In this document: piece after piece, positions 1-5,716 of the stretch
How the letters are laid out: every line of letters starts with the position of its first letter
Position numbering within the stretch: position 1 is the stretch's first letter
NCBI GenBank assembly: GCA_020050695.1
Contig: JAGVKI010000105.1
Location: forward strand, 1 to 7,421
Direction: 5' to 3'
DNA: 7,421 nucleotides
Source: Alphaproteobacteria bacterium
GTDB lineage: Bacteria; Pseudomonadota; Alphaproteobacteria; Rickettsiales; SXRF01
Notes under the pieces: model-generated
Told to the model about the DNA's origin: nothing
Seen by the model: only the letters and a program-made list of their open reading frames with translations
Database searches by the model: none
Translations under genes and position numbers: made by a program

Positions 1-1416
1 GCGCGCGCGGGCAAGGGCCACCCAGCCTTCCACGGGTTCCTGCGGGCAGGGCAATTCTTCCTTCGGCATGAAAAATTGCAGGTTACGGTCTTTGGCTTTT
101 ACGCTTTTGGCACAGACATAAATTTTATCAATACCGCGCTTGTGCACTTCATCTGCAAGCAGGCGGATATTCTGCCCCCAGTCAAAATCACTGTCTAAGG
201 AAATGCGCTCAGGATGCGCTCCCGCCGCTTCATTATAATAAGCGACATATTCAGGAAAGCTGCGCACACAGGCACATACCTGCCATAGCAGCAGGAATAT
301 GCTCAGGGCTTTGAGCGCCATCTTTTGCTTCTGCCAGAGCAGGTAGAGTACATATCCCGCAGGCAGCGCGAGCAAAGGAAATACGGGAAGCACATGGCGC
401 ACACCGATATTAATATTGCTGAACATGCTTGGCACCAGAACGGCCAGTGCCGCAAAAAACGGAAATAGCTGGCAGATATTATCACCACCGCTGCGCAGCA
501 TCTGGCGAAGGATGATAACTGCACCGCATATCCACAGCGCATGGTACGGCAGCGGCGCTTTAAAGAAAAAGACCGTTGGGAAGAAATACCAGACCCCCTC
601 ATTGGTCAGCGGGCCATAGAACCAGAAGGCAAACCCATGGTTATTAAATTGCTGGAGTTCCTGCATGCCCCATATCATTTCGCCATATGAGAAATGGTAG
701 AGCGCCCCCGCCACCAGTGCCGCAACAGGCAATGTCAGCAGGAAGGTAAAGCCATGTCGGCGGGTAAGCATGCGCGGAGGCTGCGGCTGCATATCATATA
801 CAATGGCCTGGCTGAATACCATCAGAACAACAGCTAGCGGCCAGTGTAAAAGGGCAGAGAATTTGGTGCAAACCAACAGCGCAGTGCTCACGCCAAGACG
901 CAGCGAGCGCATAACCGTCGGCGATTCAAGCCAGCCCAGCATTTCCACCAGAGCCCACAGATACATGGCGGTATAGGCCATATCAGTAGTCGCAAAGCCT
1001 GCATGCGCCAGCACCGTGGGAATAGTGACATACAGCGCAAGCCCCCATAAGGCAGGCTGCACGCCATAAAGACGGATACCAAGGCGCAGCAGCATAACGC
1101 AGGACAAAATGAAAAATGGCAGCACGCCAAGGCGCATCAGAATCGTGCGGTACTCGTAGCGCTGGCCAAGCGTATGATTGCCTGGAAGCACATCACGCGG
1201 GGGCAGCAGATGCACCAGCGATGACGCCATGATACGCGCTACCGGCGGGTTCATGGGATGGATGGTGTACGTACCTTTTTCCCACCATTCCAGGCCGCAT
1301 CCTACATGGAAATTCTCGTCTGCCGTCTGGCTGAGACGCTCATAGGTGAGCGCAATGGCAACAACAGAAACCAGCAACAGGCATGTAAAAACAAGATGCT
1401 GCCGCCATGTCATCAT
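1..1416 (-). CDS. GT-C membrane glycosyltransferase, ArnT/PMT-like (GT39-type), C-terminus cut by window edge
   Basis: An open frame of 472 codons on the minus strand runs off the left edge without a stop. The protein is strongly hydrophobic, with an N-terminal membrane segment (about residues 8-24) and many later ones (roughly 93-111, 119-140, 172-203, 223-241, 291-305, 316-332, 343-361, 367-383), so it is a multi-spanning inner-membrane protein. After the first segment comes ADENFH (32-37), the acidic Asp-Glu loop motif typical of GT-C enzymes, then HPMNPP (53-58). Further on are a possible second acidic site in TTDMAY (143-148), RHVLPVFP (340-347) and DSDFDWGQ (408-415). I recall the last two from PMT/ArnT-like transferases that use polyprenyl-phosphate sugars. 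The sugar and acceptor cannot be inferred. It lies directly downstream of the transglycosylase gene. The ATG chosen here overlaps a preceding TAA as TAATG. An in-frame GTG at 1434 would add six residues. I see no clear Shine-Dalgarno sequence, so translation is probably coupled. The family call is fairly sure; the substrate is unknown. Confidence 0.85.
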   Translation of the reverse strand, partial: MMTWRQHLVFTCLLLVSVVAIALTYERLSQTADENFHVGCGLEWWEKGTYTIHPMNPPVARIMASSLVHLLPPRDVLPGNHTLGQRYEYRTILMRLGVLPFFILSCVMLLRLGIRLYGVQPALWGLALYVTIPTVLAHAGFATTDMAYTAMYLWALVEMLGWLESPTVMRSLRLGVSTALLVCTKFSALLHWPLAVVLMVFSQAIVYDMQPQPPRMLTRRHGFTFLLTLPVAALVAGALYHFSYGEMIWGMQELQQFNNHGFAFWFYGPLTNEGVWYFFPTVFFFKAPLPYHALWICGAVIILRQMLRSGGDNICQLFPFFAALAVLVPSMFSNINIGVRHVLPVFPLLALPAGYVLYLLWQKQKMALKALSIFLLLWQVCACVRSFPEYVAYYNEAAGAHPERISLDSDFDWGQNIRLLADEVHKRGIDKIYVCAKSVKAKDRNLQFFMPKEELPCPQEPVEGWVALARAR

Positions 1417-1450
1417 TACTGGCTCATCATTCACTGGCTCATCATTACTG
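1409..1450 (-). repeat. Tandem 14/15-nt repeat at the mltB / glycosyltransferase junction creating two MMSQ mini-ORFs
   Basis: On the minus strand the junction reads as three near-identical units: CAGTAATGATGAGC (1450-1437), CAGTGAATGATGAGC (1436-1422) and CAGTAATGATGAC (1421-1409). The first unit supplies the last codon and the TAA stop of the transglycosylase. In each of the first two units an ATG opens a four-codon ORF (Met-Met-Ser-Gln) that stops in the next unit: 1445-1431, ending TGA, and 1430-1416, ending TAA. The third unit supplies the ATG-ATG that opens the glycosyltransferase. The stops and starts are joined as TAATG, TGAATG and TAATG. This is seen directly in the sequence. That it arose by slippage duplication of one start/stop junction, and that it works as a reinitiation relay, are inferences. 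Confidence 0.85.
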
Positions 1451-2428
1451 GTCGATACGTTCCGCCAGCGTTCCTACAGCAGTCGCAAAGAAGCGCGAAC
1501 GATTCCATTGCAGGAGCGCCTTGAAGTTATGGGTAACCAGAAACATCGCCGAATCCGGCCCTTCGCCCACACGAATGAGCGAAGCCTCTACATGCGCCGC
1601 TGGCAGTGATTTTCCTGCTGCTGGCTTAATGCCCAGTTTTTTCCACTCCGAGACAGGCTTGGTGCTTTTAATATCAATAAGCGTCTCGTTGAATTTCGCA
1701 GGCACCACCACCGGCAGGCCCCAGCCTTCATCGGCGCGCCATCCCAGCGAATGCAGGTAATTGGCGATAGAGGCAAACACGTCGCCTTCATTATTCCAGA
1801 TGTCGTGCTTGCCATCTTTATTATGGTCGACCGCGAATTTCAGGAATGTGCTCGGCATAAACTGGCACTGGCCCATTGCGCCTGCCCATGAGCCCTGCAT
1901 TTCGTCAGCAGCAATATGATCCTGGTCAATAATCTTCAGCGCATTAATCAGTTCAGCGCGGAAAAACTCGCTGCGACGGCCATCATAGGCAAGATTGGCG
2001 AGCGCATCGACTACATCAAAGCCCCCCGTGTTCGAGCCGTAATTGGTTTCAATGCCCCATAGCGCTACGATAAAGCGCGGCTGCACACCATATTCCTTGC
2101 CAATGCTTGCAAGCAGCTGACGGTTTTCCGCCATCATATACCGCCCCTGCTCAATGCGCTGCTTGGCTACCGTATTTTTGAGATAGCGCGCAAGCGTAAC
2201 GGTGCCTTCTGGCTGCTTGCGGTCAAGTTCGATGATGCTTTCATCAATTTCAATATCGCTAAGTGCAGCAGTGATCGTGGCATCAGAAATGCCCTGGTTT
2301 CTGGCATCCTGGCGAAGTTCCTGGAGCCAGAGGCCAAAAGGTTTTGAATTTAAAGTTTCCGTCTGTGCCAAGGCAGGCAGGCAGAACAGTGTTATCACGC
2401 TGAGTGAGAGAATCGATAAACGGGTCAT
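1445..2428 (-). CDS. Lytic murein transglycosylase, MltB family (SLT_2 domain), secreted
   Basis: This 327-residue protein cleaves the MurNAc-GlcNAc bond of peptidoglycan, forming 1,6-anhydroMurNAc ends, in the periplasm. The N-terminus is a signal peptide (MTRLSILSLS, then a hydrophobic core) with a likely cut after Ala-Leu-Ala at 19-21. There is no lipobox, so it should be soluble, unlike lipoprotein MltB. The SLT_2 domain begins near FGLWLQELRQ (31-40). The catalytic Glu is E127 in WGIETNYGSNTGG (124-136). Family motifs follow: SWAGAMGQCQFMPSTF (180-195), an EF-hand-like DHNKDGKHDI (201-210) and ANYLHSLGWR (222-231). It ends with the usual NFKALLQWNRS...AVGTLAERI, so no C-terminal peptidoglycan-binding domain is present. 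The ATG is the first possible start, because an in-frame TGA lies five codons upstream; no Shine-Dalgarno sequence is visible. It is probably cotranscribed with the glycosyltransferase that follows, and it lies just after a terminator hairpin. Confidence 0.95.
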   Translation of the reverse strand: MTRLSILSLSVITLFCLPALAQTETLNSKPFGLWLQELRQDARNQGISDATITAALSDIEIDESIIELDRKQPEGTVTLARYLKNTVAKQRIEQGRYMMAENRQLLASIGKEYGVQPRFIVALWGIETNYGSNTGGFDVVDALANLAYDGRRSEFFRAELINALKIIDQDHIAADEMQGSWAGAMGQCQFMPSTFLKFAVDHNKDGKHDIWNNEGDVFASIANYLHSLGWRADEGWGLPVVVPAKFNETLIDIKSTKPVSEWKKLGIKPAAGKSLPAAHVEASLIRVGEGPDSAMFLVTHNFKALLQWNRSRFFATAVGTLAERIDQ

Positions 2429-2457
2429 GGCTAATACGTATCAGAAGTTTGGGTAAA

Positions 2458-2489
2458 ATAAAACCCCGGGAATGAACCCGGGGTTTTAT
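2458..2489 (-). terminator. Intrinsic terminator after the lysine-rich gene, just upstream of mltB
   Basis: A perfect 13-bp inverted repeat has arms 2458-2470 and 2477-2489, a six-base loop, and a GC core CCCCGGG/CCCGGGG. Read leftward, the stem ends in GGGGTTTTATTTTA, giving a U-rich tail. It lies 46 nt past the stop of the lysine-rich gene (2536) and ends 29 nt before the mltB start codon (2428). Read rightward the tail is weaker (TTTTATAG). The leftward orientation fits the flanking genes. Confidence 0.9.
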
Positions 2490-2535
2490 AGCTTGCCACC
2501 TTGGGTTGGTTTCAACACGAAGGACAGCGGATTGC

Positions 2536-2862
2536 TTAGTGAGCAGCGTGTGTTTTCTTAACTTTTTCACCAGCAGCCGGAGCAGCGTCAGCCGCTTTCT
2601 TAGCGTCTTTCTTTGCCTGCTTTTCAGCTTCTTTGGTATCTTTCTTGGCGACCTTCTTGGTCACTTTTTCGCTTTTCTTATCAGACTTTTTAAGCGCTTT
2701 TTCATGCGATTTTTCGAGGGCAGGTTCATCTGCGTCAGTTGCTGCGGTCTCGATACCTTCATTGTTTATTTCCATTGCTTCATCATTAGCAACGGCATTG
2801 GTAACGGTTGCAGGGGCGGCAAAAAACAGCGCAGCGAGTGCAAGTGCAAATAAACGGGTCAT
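2536..2862 (-). CDS. Small secreted lysine/alanine-rich low-complexity protein, function unknown
   Basis: I do not recognise a family for this 108-residue protein. Residues 1-25 form a clear signal peptide (MTR, a long Ala/Leu/Phe core, cut likely after AVA at 23-25), so the product should reach the periplasm or beyond. The mature part is bipartite. Residues 26-50 are acidic (Asp/Glu-rich, no Lys). Residues 51-103 hold 20 lysines, mostly as pairs in short repeats of the form x-x-K-K (ALKK, SDKK, VTKK, VAKK, QAKK, DAKK). A small Ala/Pro patch (91-98) and the end THAAH follow. It is probably disordered or forms a charged helix that could bind anionic polymers such as lipopolysaccharide, nucleic acid or peptidoglycan; that is inference. 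A strong Shine-Dalgarno AAGGA lies 8 nt before the ATG and a strong terminator follows the gene, so it looks like a real, well-expressed single-gene unit. Similar low-complexity proteins are poorly conserved, so homology may not help. Confidence 0.8.
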   Translation of the reverse strand: MTRLFALALAALFFAAPATVTNAVANDEAMEINNEGIETAATDADEPALEKSHEKALKKSDKKSEKVTKKVAKKDTKEAEKQAKKDAKKAADAAPAAGEKVKKTHAAH

Positions 2863-2870
2863 AATAGTTG

Positions 2871-2875
2871 TCCTT
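2871..2875 (-). promoter_or_regulatory. Ribosome binding site of the lysine-rich secreted protein
   Basis: The minus strand reads AAGGA followed by eight bases and the ATG at 2862. It is one of only a few good Shine-Dalgarno matches in this window, and it fixes the start of the small gene. Confidence 0.8.
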
Positions 2876-2887
2876 AAGTAGAACCGG

Positions 2888-2893
2888 GTTATA
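2888..2893 (-). promoter_or_regulatory. Possible -10 element (TATAAC) for the lysine-rich gene
   Basis: The minus strand reads TTTATAACCC, with TATAAC about 25 nt ahead of the start codon. That would give a leader of about 19 nt containing the ribosome binding site. No hexamer close to TTGACA lies 16-18 nt upstream. The 16-bp palindrome covers the spacer and -35 position instead. This is a pattern match only. Confidence 0.3.
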
Positions 2894-2898
2894 AAGGT

Positions 2899-2914
2899 GC
2901 TGGAGATCTCCAGC
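2899..2914. promoter_or_regulatory. Perfect 16-bp palindrome in the divergent promoter region (candidate operator)
   Basis: GCTGGAGATCTCCAGC is an exact palindrome with no loop, so it suits binding by a dimeric protein better than RNA hairpin formation. It lies in the 87-nt gap between the lysine-rich gene (leftward, start 2862) and the glycerol-1-phosphate dehydrogenase gene (rightward, start 2950). It covers the spacer and -35 position expected for the leftward TATAAC element. It is flanked by direct GGTGC copies at 2896-2900 and 2915-2919. The palindrome is certain; its regulatory role is inferred. Confidence 0.5.
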
Positions 2915-2949
2915 GGTGCGTATCATAGCGCCCGCCTAGTAATTCACAA

Positions 2950-4212
2950 ATGCTATTACATGCCATTGATATGTTTACGAAGGATACGCACGCACTGTTG
3001 CAAAAAAGTCTGGAAGCCTTGCCTACCCTTGTTGGTGGCGGCAGCCTTCGTTTTGATATAGATGAACTGGTAGCAGAGGTGCTGCCACCCTCGCGCATCG
3101 CTATTGTTGATGATTCAAATACAGCAGAAGCCTTCGGCGATCACGTTTTCAAAGCGCTAAAAAGCAGGTTTTCAGCCACGCATATCACATTAAAAGCTGG
3201 CACATCGGCAACCAGCGAGGCATGCGATGAGATTGCACAGCGCGCACATGGCTGTGACGCTTATGTTGCGGTGGGCAGCGGCACGATCAGCGACCTGTGC
3301 AAATATGTTTCGCACAAAGAGAACAAACCCTACCTGGTATTTCCTACCGCCGCTTCGATGAACGGCTATGTTTCTGCAAATGCATCGATTTCTGAGGATG
3401 GGTACAAGCAAACCCTGCCTGCCCATATGCCAAAGGCCGTGTTCTGCGACTTCTCGGTCATTGCCGCTGCCCCTGCCCGCTTGAGTAAGAGCGGCCTGGG
3501 TGACTGCCTGGCCCGCCCAACAGCACAAACCGACTGGCTGATGTCGCATCTGCTGCTGGATACGTCCTATAATGAAACGCCCTTTACCTTGCTTGAACCG
3601 CTTGAGGCGCAGCTGTTTGACAGCGCGCGCGGTGTTGCAAGCGGTGATATGGCAAGTATTGAATGCCTCATGCAGCTATTGCTGCTTTCTGGCTTTGGCA
3701 TGACCATCGCCGGTGGCAGCTATCCTGCCAGCCAGGGTGAGCATATGATCGCCCATACTTACGAAATGCTGGCGCAGCACCGCACTATGGGCAACCCCCT
3801 GCCTCCGCTTCACGGTGAAGAAATAGGTGTCACCTCCCTTGCCATGGCACATCTGCAGCAGCGCATACTAACGTCAAAACCACGCCTGCAGGAGCTGTCG
3901 TTTCCTATGGAGGGTATTGCTGCTGAGTTTGGTAGCCACACAGCAACGCAGGCGAAAAAAGCCTACTGGAAAAAGCGTGAACATATCGAAGAAGCACGAC
4001 TCGATCAGGGAGCAATCGTCTCACGCTGGGATGAGATTGCCAGCAAACTTGAAAAAATCCTGCTGTCGCCAGCAAAGATAGAGTCCATTCTCAAAGCAGC
4101 TAGTGCGCCTACGCAGATCGAGCATCTGAAATGGGATACTACACTTTATGGCACAGCGACAGCGCATGCGCGATTCCTGCGCGACCGCTTTACCTTCCTG
4201 GATTTGATTTAA
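2950..4212 (+). CDS. sn-glycerol-1-phosphate dehydrogenase family protein (AraM/EgsA-like, Fe-ADH superfamily)
   Basis: Characterised family members reduce dihydroxyacetone phosphate to sn-glycerol 1-phosphate with NAD(P)H in the cytoplasm. This is the archaeal lipid-backbone reaction, also carried out by B. subtilis AraM. The 420-residue protein has a Rossmann-like N-terminal half with the nucleotide-binding motif GSGTISDLCKY (109-119) and FPTAASMNGYVSANASI (131-147). The helical half carries the likely metal ligands: D185 in GLGDCLAR, H265 in SQGEHMIAH and H288 in PLHGEEIG. Their spacing of 80 and 23 residues resembles that remembered for archaeal enzymes. The length is somewhat above the archaeal enzymes (about 350) and near AraM. 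The start is uncertain: neither ATG 2950 nor the in-frame ATG 2971 has a Shine-Dalgarno sequence. It is a single-gene unit, divergent from the lysine-rich gene and convergent with ccmB. No prenyl-glyceryl-phosphate synthase or CDP-glycerol gene is in the window, so the fate of the product is unknown. A related polyol-phosphate or alcohol dehydrogenase activity is possible. Confidence 0.85.
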   Translation: MLLHAIDMFTKDTHALLQKSLEALPTLVGGGSLRFDIDELVAEVLPPSRIAIVDDSNTAEAFGDHVFKALKSRFSATHITLKAGTSATSEACDEIAQRAHGCDAYVAVGSGTISDLCKYVSHKENKPYLVFPTAASMNGYVSANASISEDGYKQTLPAHMPKAVFCDFSVIAAAPARLSKSGLGDCLARPTAQTDWLMSHLLLDTSYNETPFTLLEPLEAQLFDSARGVASGDMASIECLMQLLLLSGFGMTIAGGSYPASQGEHMIAHTYEMLAQHRTMGNPLPPLHGEEIGVTSLAMAHLQQRILTSKPRLQELSFPMEGIAAEFGSHTATQAKKAYWKKREHIEEARLDQGAIVSRWDEIASKLEKILLSPAKIESILKAASAPTQIEHLKWDTTLYGTATAHARFLRDRFTFLDLI

Positions 4213-4844
4213 TCCTGGCTGATACGGATCAGCGCCGCGCACAGGAAACAGGCCAGCGGCACCGCCGCGCACATCATGCCCGCCAGGAATAAATAGGAAC
4301 CCTCAATACCTGCGGACGCAAAGATCAGCACCGGAATGTAAAACGGCATAATGATAAGCGCCTGAAGCAGGCCGCCGCGCTTGCTGCCCAGTGTAAGAGC
4401 TGCCGCAACCGAGCCAAGCGCCACAATGGTCGGCGATGCCTGCAGCAGCATGGACAGCGCATGTACAACCTGCGGCGGATCGAGATTGGCCATCACCGCC
4501 AGCAGCGGCGATACCAGAAGCAGGGGGAAAATACTGGCAAGCCACTGGCCGCACATTTTTGCCAGCACCAGCATTTCAAGCAATATGGGCTGCAGCAGGA
4601 ACTGCTCTAGCGTGCCGTCTTCATAGTCGCGCTCATATAATAATGGCAGCGCCGTGATATTAGCCAGCAGCAGCGCAACGCACAGCACCGCGCCCGCATG
4701 CTGATGCATTACCTCAGGGCCAAGCCCGAAGGTAAAGAGCGTGACGATAATGACATACACCGCAAGCGTGCCAAGCGCACCGCCGCCTTTACGAAAGGCA
4801 ATACGCACCGTCTGCTCCAGCACAAGTCCAAATAAACTGCTCAT
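4209..4844 (-). CDS. ccmB: Haem exporter membrane subunit CcmB (System I cytochrome c maturation)
   Basis: This is the integral inner-membrane subunit of the CcmABCD ABC complex, which releases haem-loaded CcmE for attachment to apocytochromes c in the periplasm. The 211 residues match the usual length of about 220. They contain about six hydrophobic segments and the family motifs ERDYEDGTLEQ (70-80) on the first cytoplasmic loop and LTLGSKRGGLLQALIIMPFYIPVLIFA in the C-terminal half. The ATG overlaps the ccmA stop as ATGA, and a GAGGAG ribosome binding site lies 8 nt upstream within the end of ccmA. The two are therefore one translationally coupled unit. The gene ends on a TTAA shared with the convergent dehydrogenase gene. 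ccmC, which often follows in alphaproteobacteria, is absent here. Confidence 0.95.
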   Translation of the reverse strand: MSSLFGLVLEQTVRIAFRKGGGALGTLAVYVIIVTLFTFGLGPEVMHQHAGAVLCVALLLANITALPLLYERDYEDGTLEQFLLQPILLEMLVLAKMCGQWLASIFPLLLVSPLLAVMANLDPPQVVHALSMLLQASPTIVALGSVAAALTLGSKRGGLLQALIIMPFYIPVLIFASAGIEGSYLFLAGMMCAAVPLACFLCAALIRISQD

Positions 4845-5524
4845 CGGATAGGCTCCTCAACACGCTGCGCGGCCCTCACCCTGCCATCGCTTATGCGATC
4901 GAGCGCTACCGGCAGGCCGGGTGCAAAATCATTTATATATAAAGTATGCGCTGCAACGCCTGAGTTCATAATGTGCGACGCCATCACCACAATCCCGCCC
5001 TGGTTTACGCGCGATTCAATGAGGCTGGCGGTCAGTATCACCGCATCCTCATCCAGGAAATTGGTGGGCTCATCGAGAAACCACAGCTTGCATGGCGATA
5101 CAATCAGGCGTGCCAGTGCCACGCGGCGCTGCCAGCCTGCGGATAGCTGCCCTGCCGGTACATCCTGGAACGAGCGCAGGTCAAAAAACTTTAGCGCAGC
5201 AGGCACCAGCATACGCGTATCATACATGCGCGCCCAGAAATCCAGATTCTCCTGCACGGTGTAATCCAGCTTCACTGCGCTCTTGTGGCCAATTACCATG
5301 AGTTCGCGGCGGAAGTCATAGTTGTTCTCAATGGGCTCGCCGTTCCACGTAATACGACCTGCCTGCGGCTCCATAAGCCCCGCCAGCATACGCAGCAGCG
5401 TAGTCTTACCCGCGCCATTCGGGCCCTTAAGCAGCAAAAGCGCCCCTTCCTGCAGGCAAAAACCAACGTCCCGAAACAGGACTTTTTCGCCGCGAACCGA
5501 AGTTATATTTTCACAACTAAACAA
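4841..5524 (-). CDS. ccmA: Haem exporter ATP-binding subunit CcmA (System I cytochrome c maturation)
   Basis: This is the cytoplasmic ATPase of CcmABCD. ATP hydrolysis drives release of holo-CcmE from CcmC/D during cytochrome c maturation. In the 227 residues the ABC motifs appear in order: Walker A GPNGAGKTT (34-42), the CcmA-typical IGHKSAVKLDYTVQENLDFW (78-97), signature LSAGWQRRVALAR (127-139), Walker B LWFLDEP (147-153) and switch His H184 (MASH). All catalytic elements are intact. The start codon is TTG: the minus strand reads GCATTGTTTAGTTGT, an in-frame TAG lies three codons upstream, and no ATG occurs before the conserved region. A GGAG lies 10 nt ahead. It is first in the ccmAB unit, divergent from acnA across 192 nt. 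Confidence 0.96.
   Translation of the reverse strand: MFSCENITSVRGEKVLFRDVGFCLQEGALLLLKGPNGAGKTTLLRMLAGLMEPQAGRITWNGEPIENNYDFRRELMVIGHKSAVKLDYTVQENLDFWARMYDTRMLVPAALKFFDLRSFQDVPAGQLSAGWQRRVALARLIVSPCKLWFLDEPTNFLDEDAVILTASLIESRVNQGGIVVMASHIMNSGVAAHTLYINDFAPGLPVALDRISDGRVRAAQRVEEPIR
4853..4858 (-). promoter_or_regulatory. Ribosome binding site of ccmB inside ccmA
   Basis: The minus strand reads GAGGAG, then eight bases, then the ccmB ATG. The site lies within the last codons of ccmA, so ccmB can load its own ribosomes in addition to coupling through the ATGA overlap. Confidence 0.75.
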
Positions 5525-5547
5525 TGCTTGCTAACTCCGCTAATTGT

Positions 5548-5577
5548 TATAAATGGTCGATAAGAGGTTAATTTCGA
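5548..5577 (-). promoter_or_regulatory. Weak candidate promoter for ccmAB
   Basis: The minus strand carries TCGAAA (5577-5572) as a possible -35, 18 nt, then TTTATA (5553-5548) as a possible -10. This would place transcription start some 15-20 nt before the TTG. The matches are modest, and alphaproteobacterial -10 elements vary, so this is only a lead. Confidence 0.25.
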
Positions 5578-5704
5578 CAGAAATATGCATCATTTTTGCC
5601 ACTCAATGGGCACTTATTGCCGCATATTTGCGTAAGTAACCTTATTTTAAGCATTTTATTTTACACATGTCAGTTGGATTTGTCGCATTCACGACATAGT
5701 AAAA

Positions 5705-5710
5705 AAGGAG
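5705..5710 (+). promoter_or_regulatory. Ribosome binding site of acnA, supporting its TTG start
   Basis: AAGGAG at the end of an A-rich run lies six bases before the TTG at 5717. No ATG occurs in frame until codon 44, which is already inside the conserved N-terminal region. This site therefore decides the start. Confidence 0.85.
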
Positions 5711-5716
5711 ATTACT

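Larger units (their letters stand above)
5525..5716. promoter_or_regulatory. Divergent intergenic region between ccmA and acnA
   Basis: This 192-nt AT-rich gap must hold promoters for both the leftward ccmAB unit and the rightward acnA. Leftward, TCGAAA (5572-5577) and TTTATA (5548-5553) with an 18-nt spacer form a weak candidate promoter. Rightward, TTTACA (5660-5665) resembles a -35 element but has no good -10 partner at the usual distance. A short inverted repeat, TGTCG-CATTCA-CGACA (5681-5696), lies just ahead of the acnA ribosome binding site, and a GTCGA/TCGAC pair spans 5556-5578. I recognise no named operator or riboswitch. There is no convincing ORF here; a 62-codon frame overlapping the acnA start is not supported. 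Confidence 0.4.

Noticed and set aside
303..602. Minus-strand frame of 99 codons, and a similar 80-codon frame at 888-1130
   Set aside because: Both lie out of frame within the glycosyltransferase gene, whose own frame is continuous from 1416 to the left edge and shows family motifs.
1..1416. Possible frameshifted or broken gene at the left edge, because no long frame with both ends is apparent there
   Set aside because: Direct translation of the minus strand gives 472 uninterrupted codons to the first base. It only lacks a stop because the window ends.
2506..2853. Plus-strand hydrophobic Phe/Ser/Leu-rich frame of 115 codons
   Set aside because: This is the complement of the lysine-repeat gene: AAG/AAA codons read backwards give Phe/Leu/Ser. 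The minus-strand frame has the signal peptide, ribosome binding site and terminator.
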